Source: Cephalotus follicularis (lineage: Eukaryota; Streptophyta; Magnoliopsida; Oxalidales; Cephalotaceae). Taken from it: 64,000 nt of DNA. This document shows positions 23,051 through 34,515 of this stretch, piece after piece; within the stretch, counting starts at the first letter, position 1; the number at the start of each line of letters is the position of its first letter. The position numbers and the translations under genes were made by a program. Location of the stretch: positions 62,001-126,000 of the forward strand of contig BDDD01000922.1 of NCBI GenBank assembly GCA_001972305.1, read 5' to 3'. The notes beneath the pieces were generated by a model that had not been told where the DNA came from, did not search any database, and saw nothing but the letters and a program-made list of their open reading frames with translations.

Positions 23051-23224
23051 GGTTCCTAACTATACAATTCCTTACAATACAATCCCTTAAAATATGGGTA
23101 TTGAATCCCCTTGTATGTATAAAAGGGATATAGGGTTATTACAAGCATGTTTGGCAGAGAACGATGCTAAACGCCTACTCTGTCGTTTAAGCATTACTAG
23201 CGCAAGTCTACATTACAATCCTTG

Positions 23225-23430
23225 GGACAGGTCTTCTCTACTCTGTGTTTCAATGCTATTGGCACAGGTTCGCTCTTCTTTGCTACCTAGGTGCAGGTCT
23301 GCTCTGCAGCCTTGTGGCGCAAGTCTTCTCTCCAGCCTCATGGACAAGTCTGCTCTGCAGTCTTGTGGTGCAGGTCTTCTCTGCGGCATCATGCACAAGT
23401 CTGCTCTGCAGTCTTTTGGTGCAGTGTCCT
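23225..23430. repeat. Minisatellite, unit about 30 bp, in LTR of element I
   Basis: About six imperfect copies of 'gtgcaggtctgctctgcag' plus 'ccttgtg' recur. Spacing is near 30 bp, so ten-codon periodic open frames arise that are not genes. Confidence 0.85.
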
Positions 23431-24343
23431 TTTCCTCTGAGGTCTGGTCCCTAATACAAGATATAACAATACAATTGTCCTCATGTACGAGGTTTGCTTT
23501 CTAGTACTGAGCTCTTGCCTTTGAGCACGAGGTATGCCTTGAGTACAGAGGTACGCCTCTAGTAAAGTGCCAACGCTCTATTTAGAAGCATCAACGGTCT
23601 AAGGACATAGCAAAACAATAATCTATGGCTGTTAAACAGGTCACCTCCAATTCTAGTCCCATTATGGCAATCTATCACTCAATCCAAAGGAGTCTTGATC
23701 TCCACGGTCAATTCCAACTCAGGACAGCCTTACAATCGACCTTAAACCACTTATCTAGTCTTGATCTAACAATTCATGGCAGCACAACACATCAATTCAT
23801 AAGTAGTTATATATATATGAGCTCAAGGTATATAAGTAGAACCTACCCCAATATATGTCGAGCTATGACTCTGGAAGAACTTGCTGCTAGAACCATTTGC
23901 AGATTCTGAAGAATCTGCTACTGGATTCTCGATTCGATCCATTCTTTAAGCTCTATACGCGTTTACAAGTTCAACGACCCTCTCTTTGCTCCACTCCGGG
24001 CTTTCTGTCTCAAATTTCCTCTCTCACTGTCTCTCTCTAGATCCAAAGATGAAAGGATAAAATGAGAGCAGAGAGAGAGATAGTATTGAATTCTCTAGAC
24101 AAAGGTGTTTCCTTTGTCTCTTCCAGAATTATGCCATATGAGATCCCACTTTACCATAAATATCTCTTTTCTGGATGGAAGAATCCAGAGACATGCCTCA
24201 TGCTGTCTTACTTCACAATGGTCAGCCCAAAAATGCATTTACTTCCAAGGCCCAAGTTCGGCCAAATAGAAACTCTTAAGCCTAATTTGGTCATTTCATA
24301 ATATTTTTTATTACAATATTTACATATTATTTTGGGGCTTACA

Positions 24344-24358
24344 TCCTCCCCTCCTTAT
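24344..24358 (-). promoter_or_regulatory. Polypurine tract of chromovirus I
   Basis: In minus-strand sense, 'aaggaggggaggatg' runs directly into the LTR start TGTAAGCCCC. This fixes the orientation of the element. Confidence 0.88.
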
Positions 24359-24386
24359 AGAAATCTCGTCCCGAGATTCTCTAAGG

Positions 24387-25430
24387 TTAGAACAAGTAAG
24401 GATACATTGCTTTCATTTCTTCGTCACCCTCCCATTTGGCTTCTTCAAGTCCATGATATTGCCATAGCACTTTCATCAATGGTATAGCCCTGCTTCTTAA
24501 CTTTTTAATTTGGCGGTCAAGGATCTGAATAGGTCCCTCTTCATAACCCATGTCCGTCCTCAACTCCAACAGCTCATATCGTAGCATGTGAGAAGGATAT
24601 GGATGGTACTTACTAAGCATTGAGACATGATAGAATTATGCACACCCACTAAACTAGGCAGTATGGCCAGTTTGTAGGTGACTGAACCTACTCTCTCACT
24701 GATCCCGAAAGGTCCTATGAATCGACGGGCTAATTTCCCTTTCTGGCCGAACCTCATGATTTCTTTGGTCAGTCAGACCTTGAGGAATACATGATCACCC
24801 ACTGCAAACTCTAACTCTCACCTGCGATGATCGGCATAACTATTTTGTCTACTTTGGGCGGTCAGAAGCCTTTCTATGATGACTTTAGCATTCTCTGTTG
24901 TCTCATGTACCAGCTTTGGTCCAAACAGACTCTGTTCACCAGCTTCAAACCAACAAATTGGGGTTCTACATTTCCGTCCGCAGAGAGCCTCGAATGGTGC
25001 CATTCCGATGCTAGAATGATAACTGTTGTATGAGAACTCTACCAATGGCAGATGATCATCCCAACTGCCATCCCAATCCATCGCGCATGCCTGTAGCATG
25101 TCCTCAAGAGTCTGGATAGTACTCTCAGACTGACCATCAGTATGGGGATGAAAAGTTATGCTAAAACTCAGCTGGGTAACAAAGGCTTCTTGCAGTTTCT
25201 TCCAAAACTGCGATGTGAACCAATGGTCCCTGTCAGACACCACATTGATTGGTACACCATGGAGTTAGACAATCTCTCCAATATACAAAGTCACTAACCA
25301 TTAAAGGGAATAAGTCATCTTGATCTCTAGAAAATGAGCTGATTTAGTAAAGCGATCAACGATGACCCATATAGCGTCACGGTTAGCCCCTATTCTTCGT
25401 AATCTAGATATAAAATCCATGGTGATGTGT
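24387..25430 (-). pseudogene. Chromovirus I: integrase core, C-terminus and chromodomain
   Basis: The minus strand holds the last third of pol. MDFISRL and VIVDRFTKSAHF (25301-25430) include the first catalytic Asp. SDRDHWFTSQFW and HPHTDGQSE (24818-25243) hold the second Asp and the Glu. The GPF motif region (GKLARRFIGPFGI) is at 24690-24757. A chromodomain follows, ending in ILDRQIKKLRSRAIPLMKVL and a terminal YPYLF at 24387. Chromodomains of this type mark chromoviruses and direct insertion towards certain chromatin. Frameshifts separate the pieces near 24800 and 24620. The copia LTR H2 is inserted right before MDFIS. Confidence 0.9.
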
Positions 25431-27651
25431 GTTGGGAATGATAAACCATACCATTCACCCAAATTCAGACCAAGGGTGTTATAATGTAGAACAAAAAAAA
25501 AAATAAACATCATGTAGCAGAAGATAAAACTTTAACACCATAAAACAAGGTCCAAAATAGTGAATCCACAGCCAAAGGATCACCACAACATAATCATCAA
25601 AGAATCGACATCGCTAATGCATGCAATGGTGATACACAAACATGGAGAGATAGAGAGAGTGAAGGAGTTCATACCGTATGGTGATGGATCCTTCGTTCTT
25701 TGCCGCCACTAGCTTGAGTAGATACCCTTTGAAACTTCAAGTTCATCCAAGTCACCAAGCTTCAAAAAACGCTAGCAGCTACTGTCCACAAAACAGACTT
25801 TGGGTATGTTTTCCCTCTTTGTCACAATGCTTACAAAGAGAACTTTTGAATTGACAAGTTTTGTCAATGGCAATCCACCCTAGGTTAGCTTCAATCTTTG
25901 TGAAGAAATCTGAGAAGGGATTTGCTCAAAAAAATACTCTGCTAAAAGACCCCCTACTAGCCTTGTTAATTTTTTGTGTTTTATGCTAGCCTAAAATGCT
26001 CTCACTCTCGCACGTCACATACATACCACCAAGTGGTGTTCATGCTCCTTCCTCTAAGTGGTGATCATGATCCTTCCTCTAACGAATGCAGAAAGCATGA
26101 TCCCAACGCGCTACCTATCATGTACGGATGGGAAAAAATGTCGGGAGTGGGAGAGTGATCGTGCGCGTATAGCGGGCACCCACGTTGCCGCTCTAAGTGT
26201 TGACGCTTAGACGGCTAAGTGTCGACGCCATTCCACAAGGCATTGATGCTTATAGGTGGCATAAGCATCGACGCTTTTCAAAAAGGCATCGACGCTTTGA
26301 AGGCCGGTTAAACAAACAAATTTAGTCTAAGTCTTACTTAAAGCAATCCAACTCATTTTAGTATTATCACATTTCGCTTCGAATATTGATTTTGTAAGAT
26401 CAAGTAAATGTGTTTCCACAAATCTCAAAATCCACTTAACCGATATTTGATTCTATAAATTTCACAAAGACTTAATATGTCCAACATATTTATGAACTAA
26501 TCATCATCGGGTAGGGACCCTAGTAAAATCTCGGTTATAATCGGTGGTGTTCATAAATTACCGAAATGCCAGTAATGTTCGGTTAAGCCATTCTAAATAG
26601 TCTCAGACCTATTTAAATTCTCCCCGACTATTATCTGATATTATCCATATGAAAAAATAATCTAATAAATTTTCTCATAGTTTATTTCACACCGTCGTAA
26701 CGTGAGACTTTCTAAATTGTCTGTTCTCATGTACTATAATCTCTTGTCATACTTGGCTCCGATTGAGATCTAGGGTAAGGATACGTGTCAACCCTAGATA
26801 ATACCTCAATGCCTAAAATATCTGATCATTACTTGGACCTTTGGCAGACTCTCTAGAAATCTAATTTCCAGTCCACCTCAACCTTGGCCAAGGATTTCAT
26901 AAGTCCACAGTACAATCAGACCATGATAGAGCCAATCACATTTGCTCAGAGGTGACCATTCCTTATTGCGCACTCACTTACATTCGTATAGATTCAATGA
27001 TACCCAAAGACCACCCCATTTCCAACCCTGAACACGAACTGGGTAAGGTGGATATCAAAGTAGAACCGTCTCCATACAATATAGAGTAGTCTCTCGGGTC
27101 TACGGATCAGATGAGTTCAGAAACTCGCTAAGTGACTAGCACTTATACACAACCGCAACAAGTGGGAGTCCCTACTTACATGAGAATAGCGACTATGCAA
27201 ATAGTGTCTCCTATGTGGGTCCAGTTCAGTGTACACGCTCCCAACGCGCACCTCATATTCGTCCTAGTGTCCCAACACATATGGTTGTGAGAGAATCCAT
27301 CCTCCAATTCCAAAAGCATGCAACATACGCTCAAGTCTATCTGGTTTACTAATGCCTACAAAGTGAACCTATGACTTGGAACTAATTTCGACATGAGGAA
27401 TAAGGTAGACAATCTCACTGCCTCCATGCTTGGCATCAAACCTTATGTCAGGACATCACAAGTGTAAGTAGGGAAATGTTAAACTACTTCAATTATGTGA
27501 TTAAACACATCGGATATTACCATAAATAATATAAACAAAGTAGCATGTGTCATATATAAGAAACAAGATTATTTATATGCAAGGATAGATACAAAATGAA
27601 AAACCCATCCAATGGCTTATCGGGTCATCCTATCTAACAATCTGTTCCCAT
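25431..27651 (-). mobile_element. Copia solo LTR H2, minus strand, inside integrase of element I
   Basis: On the plus strand it runs TGTTGGGAATG to CTATCTAACA, 2221 bp. Reversed it starts TGTTAGATAGG, like the 3' LTR of copia K. It splits the integrase gene of element I just before MDFIS, and the host frames join cleanly when it is removed. The flanks ATGTG (25426-25430) and ATCTG (27652-27656) form a 5-bp duplication with one mismatch. No internal copia sequence is present, so it is a solo LTR. Confidence 0.83.
26193..26299. repeat. AAGYRTCGACGCTT array in copia LTR H2
   Basis: Five units (near 26195, 26216, 26240, 26264 and 26285) have 'aagcatcgacgctt' or 'aagtgtcgacgcc' forms and spacing of 20-24 bp. 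They resemble the units of the gypsy LTRs C1 and S, although H2 is copia. Confidence 0.85.
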
Positions 27652-27656
27652 TTCCA

Positions 27657-28440
27657 TCATGTCTCAGGTAACGGTTGAAGCAATCCAGCTGACCTCTGGT
27701 GTTCGGCCTTGATTTTCTGACATGTCAAGCAAGAAGCAACATATTCAGCTATCACTCTTTTCATGTTACTCCACCAGTAGTTGAGCTTCAAGTATCAGTA
27801 CATCTTGGTACTCCACGGATGTATTGAGAAACTGGAGCAATGGGCCTGTGATAAAAGTTCATTCTTCAATTCTTTATTATTGGGAACACAAATTCTATCC
27901 CGATATCTATTCAATCCATCACCCTTGATGGAGAATTCAGGTTTCAATCCTTCATGACCATCCAACGCCATCTTAAGCAAGCTTCCATTCGTACCTTGAG
28001 GTTCTCCAATCCGGTCCAACAACCATGGACGTGCCTGAATATGAGATATAGTTAAGTAAGCTAATCGGTGACTCAAGGGGTCTGCAACCACATTAGCTTT
28101 GCTTGGATGGTACTGTATCTCACAGTTGTAATCATTTAACAATTCCATCCATCTTTGTTGCCTCATGTTTAGGTCTGTCTGGGAGTATAAATTCTTCAAT
28201 CTTTTTTGATCGGTATACACGTCAAACTTTGTGCCATATAAATAGTGCCTTCGTTTACGTAGTGTAAAGACTATCTCCACCAACTCGAGGTCATGAGTTG
28301 GATAATTCTTCTCATGAGGCTTCAATTTCCTTCAGGCATACGCGATCACTTTTCCAATCTGTATCATAACACATCCCAAGCCATTTCCTGATGCATCACT
28401 ATATACAATAATGCCTTCATTACCTTCTAGCAAGGCCAAA
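27657..28440 (-). pseudogene. Chromovirus I: RNase H and integrase zinc finger
   Basis: On the minus strand, the 176-codon frame at 27795-28325 starts in RNase [15 protein letters not shown], then RRHYLYGTKFDVYTDQKRLK and LNMRQQRWMELLNDY. YHPSKANVVADPLS follows, the standard motif just after RNase H. The C-terminal part, LKNELLSQAHCSSFSIHPWSTKMY, is the first half of the integrase HHCC zinc finger. Its cysteines lie further on near 27720, past a frameshift. Downstream, 27657-27700 holds [14 protein letters not shown]. The RNase H start before 28325 is out of frame. Confidence 0.88.
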
Positions 28441-29411
28441 ATCGGCGCAGAAATGAAACGGTGCTTTCACTCTTGGAATCTTCATTCACAATCATCATCC
28501 CATACAAATGTTGTTTGTTTTTGTGTCAAACGGGTCAGAGGTGTGGCAATCCGTGAAAATCCCTTGACAAAATGACAGTAATAACCGGCTAAGCCTAAGA
28601 AACACTGGACTTCTATCACGTTTGTCGGTCTTTTGTAGTCCTCTATTGATTCTATCTTTGTCGGATCCACCAATAAACCGTCATTGGAAATAATGTGACC
28701 AAGGAAAGCTACCTCTGATAACCATAATGCGTATTTGCTAAACTTGTCATACAAATGATGCTTTCTCAAAATCTGCAATGCCAGGTGTAAATGCTCTCTA
28801 TGTTCCTCCGTAGATTTGGAGTACACCAGGATATCAACAATAAAAACCACAATGAACTGGTCAAGATATGGGCTAAACACTCTATTCATCAGGCTCATGA
28901 ATGCAACAGGGGCATTGGTCACCCCAAACGACATTACTACGAACTTATAATGTCCATACCATGTCCTGAAAGCTATCTTCAGAATGTCTTCCGCTCTAAC
29001 TGTGAGCTGATGATACCCTGATCTTAAATCCAATTTGTAGAATACGGGCGATCCTGTCAACTGATCAAAAAATTCGTAAATGTACGACAGCGGGTACTTG
29101 TTCTTAACAGTAACCTTATTTAGCTGCCGATAATCAATACACATTCGCAACGATCCATCCTTCTTTTAAAGAAATAAGACAGGTGCTCCCCACGATGAAA
29201 CACTCAGTTTGATGAAAACTTTATCGAGTAACTCATGCAATTGTAATTTAAATTCTTTCAATTCAAGAGAGGCCATGCGATAAGGAGCTCTCGATATCGG
29301 TGCTGTCCCTGGCAGGAGATTTATCATAAACTCCATATCTCTCTCAGGAGGTAAGGATGTTAACTCCTATGGAAACACATCTGGATAGTCACAGACAATC
29401 GGGACATCCTC
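28441..29411 (-). pseudogene. Chromovirus I: reverse transcriptase, 5' end cut
   Basis: The 222-codon minus-strand frame at 28482-29150 is the RT finger and palm: [41 protein letters not shown] and the catalytic box FIVDILVYS, where the usual FIDD reads FIVD, so the first Asp of the pair is missing. [11 protein letters not shown] and [15 protein letters not shown] mark the thumb. Upstream, 29160-29411 holds the RT N-terminal part ([24 protein letters not shown]) and the protease-RT linker with CDYPDVF, containing stops. LTR C2 cuts the element at 29411. Gag and protease are not seen. Confidence 0.9.
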
Positions 29412-32103
29412 TGTAATGCCCCAAATGAAAAATTAAAAAATATAGAAAGAAGAAAACCTCGGGCGTAATTCGCTAGAATTATAAAAGAGGAGGCACGGGC
29501 GCATGAAAAGTCCGTGCCAAAGAAAGAGAAATGAGAGTGAGAGAGAGAGAGAGAGCAGTTCATGCCAGAGAAGAAAGAGAGAGACGCCGACGATAAAAGA
29601 CCAGTGACCAAAGGGAAAGAGACGCCGAGCTTCCCTACAGTTCTCCAAGAACTGTAATCTTTTCTTCTCTTTCCTTCTTCTTTTCTCCCTGATGCCTTAT
29701 CGTTTGCCGTCCATTTTTCCTTATCGATATCATCGCGGGTGGATCTTGTTTTAATTATGAGGACTAGTTATGCCCATTTTGGTGTTGGTTTTGGCGTCAT
29801 TCATTCAGAATTGGTCGGATTTAGTCACCTAAGTTAACTCGACCATGTCGTCTCACGGTCGGTTGGAGCTGTGGGCTACACGCCGAGTCACGGTGAGTCT
29901 CGACCACCAATAGGTTGATCCCAAGATTTGGAGGCGAACGGTGGCATGGCCAGAGCCCAGGAACCTGGCCAAAGCTCCGGCGAGGTGACACAAAGCCGAT
30001 TCTCGTTGAGTCTTGGGTAGAGACGCGTAGAACAGGCGTGTGGAATCCTGTTTGTGAAGTGTCCAGAGTTGTTGAAGTTTGGCAAGTCGACTCAGTAAGT
30101 CGAACCCATTGCCGGTTATGACCGTGGGATTCGCGGTGAGTCACGGTGGTTATCCCACAATTGTGTGTAGATCGGCCAATTTGGAGCCTGTTAGTGGCAT
30201 GGCTGGAGCCCAGATTTCTTTTCCGGAATTTGGCCGGAGCTCCGCTGATGATATTGTTTTGCTTTTAGTGTGTAGGTCGAAAGGAAAGTGTGATATTCCT
30301 ACACTGTAAAGGGGCTAGACCATGATAGTTATTGCATCGATCCTAAGAGAATCAGTTAGCCTGTTTTGATAACAGAGTGACAACTTAGCAACGGCAGCAA
30401 GTGGAGCTGAAAGAAGAACCAAATTCTATTCAGCAACAGATGGAAATGAACGGTAGTAGAATCTGCAAGTTCAACAATTGAGGTAGGCTATACCATTTGC
30501 ACTGTATTTACGCATTTTGATGAATTGTGTGAATTATACTGTCACTGAGTGATTGATTGTGAATATTGTTTTACTGGGAACTGGGTGTATGTTTAAAAAC
30601 TGTTTTACTGAGATTCAAACAGATTTCATGGATTTTGGACATGGTTCCATTGATTATGAACTGTTTTCCAAACTGCTATTTCTGTCAAAACCATTGATAC
30701 TTTATACTTCTGCTTTTTAAAACTGTCGACGCATTATACTCATGCTTTGTAAAACTGTCGATGCTTCCATGCTTTTAACGTTAAACTAGTCGATGCTTTG
30801 TGCTTTCATTTTTTAAACAAGTCGACATTTAATGACCTGTTGGTCAAAATTCCACTATTTCTTACTGTTTTAGATTTTAAACTGTTTATTTTCTAAATGG
30901 ATTCCATAGGAAGCCTCCCCAAGTCCATGTAACCAATGGAATTCATCGTTTAACCCTTTTCATCTCCAAATCAAGTTTCAAAGTGATTCCTTGAAGAAAA
31001 TTCAATAAAAATGAGTTTTGCACAAATGGTTTTCAAAAATGATTAGGATAGTTCCTTTGGAACATCTAGATGCGGATATCCTAATTGGAGTTCCTCTCCA
31101 TTGTTTTACAAACTTCGATAGGGACCAACAATTGTTATTGAAACTGTTACTGAATACTGTTATGGAAAACTGTTTTATAACTGTTTTGACGGATGTGGAT
31201 CGAACTTGATCCTTTAGGTCCGTATCATTTCTACTGTAATACAGTTATGGGTATGGTACTGTATGATCACTGTTATGATTACTACTATTTATTACTATAT
31301 GGGATAACTTATTCATAATTTTATTTTTCGTCATGAAGAATTATGGGTGTTTGTCCACACATCACAGTTAATCCACCTGTTTTGTGACCTACAGGAGTCA
31401 CCGCCTGAAGGATGGATACTGTTACTATTACTGTTACTGATACTGTTAATCCTCCCCTCTGAGTAACCTACGGGAGTAATCGTATTGGGGATGGATACTG
31501 TTACTATTACTGTTACCTTCGGGTCTAGCACTACTGTTACTGGCTGGCACCTTTGGGTCTAACACTACTGTACTTTTTTATGGCTAGTGTTATCCCATGC
31601 TCCACACGGCTATGACACGAAGGGTGTATAGAAAGGTGGGGGTACTATCTGGGGCAGGAGAGGCAAAGAAGTACTTGACCCTTCGGACTGTTTGTTCCCA
31701 TGTACTGTTATTGACTATTTATTGAGTGTCTGTAGGCCTATGGCCGTTGATGTGATTAGGGCTAGCAAGGTATACCCCGCTTAGGGACGGTTGGTATATT
31801 GAAGCTGTCCACAACTGTCAATCATGCATTTAATATGTCATTAGCACTGTTATGCTATTATACTGTACACTGGTACACTGTTATACTATACACTATTACA
31901 GTGTTACACTGTACACTGCTACACTGTCACACTGTTATACTAATGCATACATTGCATACTGTTTTACTGTTGCATACATAGCATATAGTATACCTACCTG
32001 ACTATGTGTCGCTGACCCATTTCATTGTAATGGAATGGGTTAGGCACAGGTGATGGACTACAGTGAATTAGCTATCAACCTACCGACATGTGGAAGTGCT
32101 TAT
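29412..32103 (+). mobile_element. LTR fragment C2 (family C), 5' part
   Basis: It starts TGTAATGCCCC at the break of element I and runs parallel to LTR C1 from 30655 onwards. It stops after 'gtggaagtgcttatg', equivalent to about 1902 in C1, where plus-strand pol of F begins. So about 380 bp of LTR end are missing. Modules include a purine-rich leader at 29530-29590, 'gagtcacggtgagtc' repeats at 29885 and 30135, and CTGTTA tracts at 31130-31540. The open frames at 29821-30144 lie in these modules and are not supported as genes. Confidence 0.8.
30688..30832. repeat. GTCGAC array in LTR C2
   Basis: Five units 30-35 bp apart have GTCGACGCA, GTCGATGCTT, GTCGACATT and ATTGATACT forms. They match the C1 array unit for unit with several transitions. 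Confidence 0.8.
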
Positions 32104-32187
32104 GTCTTCGAGTACCCGGACGTGTTTCTAGAAGAATTAACCTCTTTACCTCCTGAAACAGATGTAGAGTTTGAACTTGATCTCCTG
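32104..32187 (+). pseudogene. Gypsy relic F: protease-RT linker fragment
   Basis: Twenty-eight codons, [20 protein letters not shown] and on to FELDLL, are the conserved linker between protease and RT of Ty3/gypsy pol. It is plus strand and is split from its continuation at 45819 by element B, with TCCTG copies at 32183-32187 and 45814-45818. The join to LTR C2 on the left is not a clean insertion. Confidence 0.85.
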
Positions 32188-32971
32188 TCTAACACCTGAG
32201 TTTTTCCAAAATGTAATCTTATTTTGGAATTATGGAGAATAGTGAAATTCTCGAATTTGATGATGTTTTCCCTTTTATAACGTCGAGTTTTGAAAGATGA
32301 ATGATAAAGAGATGTTCAAGGCATTGCGTAATTGAAGCCACAATTATGACGCACAAAACGGCTATTAAGTCTATTTTTAATGCGTTCTTGTAAGGCCCAA
32401 TGATCGCATTATTTTTACTATTTTTTTGGTTGCCGTTTGGATAATTTCTGTCGCAATTCACGGATACTAAGGAGGAAGCAAGGAAATAAAAGGAAGGAGA
32501 AGGAAACCACAGGTGCATCTCGCACTCGTGTAAAGAAAACGAAGCAGGAGCTAAACACCCGCAAACAGAGCGACAGGGAGAGACAGCGGGAGAGAAAGGG
32601 AGGCAGGGCGCCGAAGATGACACCAGAGCTAGCCACGTGACCAGGAGAGGACGGCGAGCAACCCAGGCATGCCTACCTCCGGTAACTCTTCCCCCCTTAT
32701 TATCTTTTCTCTTTTCTTCCCTGCCACTGTGTGCATTGACCATGCATTTTTCGACGCCGTTAAGGTCGCGGATGGGGTGGGTTTTTTTCTAGAAGTCCCA
32801 CTCTATCCATTTTGACCACCATTGAGGCGTTTCTCGGCTGGAATCGGCCGGGATTTGTTGACTGAGTCGACCCGGCGAGTCCACTCACTGTCACCTGAGA
32901 CCGTGCGTTTGGTGCTGAGTCTTGGTAAGTCTTGGACAGTAGTGGGTAGGAATGTTGAATGTGTTGAATGT
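32188..32971 (+). repeat. Element B: 5' LTR, left part
   Basis: This aligns with 43011-43815 of the 3' LTR, with the same leader, purine-rich tract and 'gactgagtcgacccgg' region. The last 20 bp before element A are ambiguous. About 560 bp of LTR corresponding to 43816-44380 are missing on both sides of the inserted element A. The 174-codon minus-strand open frame here (32219-32743) is shared in diverged form with the 3' LTR and is low complexity. Confidence 0.85.
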
Positions 32972-33484
32972 TTATTTCGTTTCAAGATGTAATCTTATGC
33001 TTGGATTAATAAAAATTTTGGAGATTTCAACCTGAAAGATGCTTGCAAACCCTCAATATTGTTTGGGAAAAGAAATGTGTGTGTTAAACTAGAAAATGGT
33101 GCAGTTTTGAGGTAAACACATCGATGTCCTTGGAAAGACGTCGACGCCTATGGAACCGAGATGCACGTGAATGCATGGACATGCACGTCGATGTAAGGTG
33201 AAGGCATCGACACCTTCTATTGTAACATGGGTTATTGTTATCTCGTACTGTATTTTCACGCTCCGTTTTTGGGCGATCGACAATGATGTTGGGTTTTATA
33301 TAAACTCTGTGGGTTTCACGTAGTATGGGATGCGTGATACATGTTTTTAATTCGGCTTATTACTGTTATTGCTTCCGCTACTGAAGATTTTGTTTATACG
33401 TTTTATGGCATGAGCTGAATTATGTTTTGTTGATTGCCTTACCGCTTTAATGTTGACCTCTTGGGAAAAAAATGGGGTGTGACA
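32972..33484 (+). repeat. Element A: 5' LTR, internally deleted
   Basis: 32972-33218 matches 38104-38348 with about eight differences. At 'caccttct' it jumps to 'attgtaacatggg', which matches 17130 onwards in the full LTR A'. It ends GGGGTGTGACA. So the copy lacks the part equivalent to about 14998-17129 of LTR A'. Array units survive at 33114-33218. Confidence 0.88.
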
Positions 33485-33487
33485 ACG

Positions 33488-33500
33488 TGGTATCAGAGCC
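33488..33500 (+). promoter_or_regulatory. Primer-binding site of element A (tRNA-iMet)
   Basis: TGGTATCAGAGCC lies three bases after the LTR end. It is complementary to the 3' end of initiator tRNA-Met. Confidence 0.92.
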
Positions 33501-33530
33501 GTTGGAGCCAATGCCCCTGAGGAAGCGAAT

Positions 33531-34515
33531 ATGCCACAAGGAGTGAATGTTCCCCAAGATGATAGGGACCAGATGACCCGGATTGCGGATTACTTCCAGC
33601 CACAGATGGCCTTTAATATGGCTAATGCGGAGGAGATGCGTCAGTACTACGCGCAAGCTCGGCCGCAACATAGAGCTCCCGATCATTGCCCGGGAGAGGA
33701 TAGTAGTCAGTTTGGGAGGGACATCAAAAGGTTTATGAGATAGAATCCACCCAGCTTCCGGGGTGAACTTGATGCTACGCTTGCTGAAAGATGGCTTCAA
33801 GACTTAGAGAAGATCTTTGAAGTGATGGACTGTGCCGACGCTCAAAAATTGAAGTTTGCCATGTACCGTCTATGGGGAGAGGCCACTCACTGGTGGGAAA
33901 TGGTCAAAGCGAGGTGGGAGTCAACTGGACTCGATACTAAATGGGAGTGATTCCAGACAGAGTTCCTCGATTCCTATGTACCCCAGATTGAGCAAGAACG
34001 GAGGGAGACAGAGCTTTTTGAGTTACGTCAAGGAGAGATGACTGTGGCCGAATACCAGGCCAGGTTTATGGACCCAGCCAGACATTCACCTTACCTGGTA
34101 GCCGACGAAGTGAAAAAGATACGGAGGATTCTGAAGGGATTGCGACCGGATCTCAGGTCGAGGATTAGGGCTATGTAGCTGGGTACTTTTTCAGAGGTCG
34201 CTCAAAAGGCAAGGCTGCTGGAGAGCATATCCAGTGAGGACCGAGCAGAGAGGGCCCGGGCATAACAAAATAAACAGAGCCCAACGAGACCAGCTTCTTC
34301 AAAATGGCAAGGCAGCGGTTCTTCGACTAAATCATCGAAGAACAGATCTGGACAGACTGCTACACAGGGTACTCCTAGTCAGGGGAGTAATGCGGGAACT
34401 GGAGCTTGTTATCATTGTGGTCGTAAAGGCCACTTATAGAAGGATTGCTAGAGGATGAACGGACTGTGTTTGAGGTGTGGGGCATCTGGCCATTCCGTGA
34501 GAGATTGCCTGAAGA
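33531..34515 (+). pseudogene. Element A: gag
   Basis: Capsid polyprotein that would form the particle packaging element RNA. FGRDIKRFMR-stop-NPP, LERWLQDLEKIF-like and YRLWGEATHWWE are hallmarks of Retrotrans_gag. These are followed by EFLDSYVPQIEQERRETELF and GEMTVAEYQARF. At the C-terminus are two zinc knuckles, CYHCGRKGHL-stop-KDC and CLRCGASGHSVRDC. Stops occur at 33740, 33948, 34176 and 34262 and in or next to the first knuckle (34437, 34449). They are TAG, TGA or TAA codons that one transition could give from CAG, CAA, CGA or TGG. The first ATG at 33531 may not be the original start, because the frame is open upstream. Confidence 0.9.

Larger units (their letters stand above)
22005..24343 (-). 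mobile_element. Chromovirus I: 3' LTR, minus strand
   Basis: Reversed, it starts TGTAAGCCCC immediately after a polypurine tract and ends GGGTGTGACA, 2339 bp. It belongs to the minus-strand gypsy element that continues to 29411. It contains two minisatellites (22868-23050 and 23225-23430), which account for the cysteine/serine-rich open frames 23094-23504 and 23245-23454. The left flank is the H1 LTR of copia K; the partner duplication is not in the window. Confidence 0.85.

Noticed and set aside
23094-23504. 136-codon plus-strand open frame, cysteine- and serine-rich
   Set aside because: It lies in the LTR of element I and is produced by the 30-bp minisatellite; its periodic residues follow the repeat.
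32219-32743. 174-codon minus-strand open frame
   Set aside because: It is the counterpart of the frame at 43140-43829 in the other LTR of B; similarity is due to LTR duplication and not to selection on a protein.
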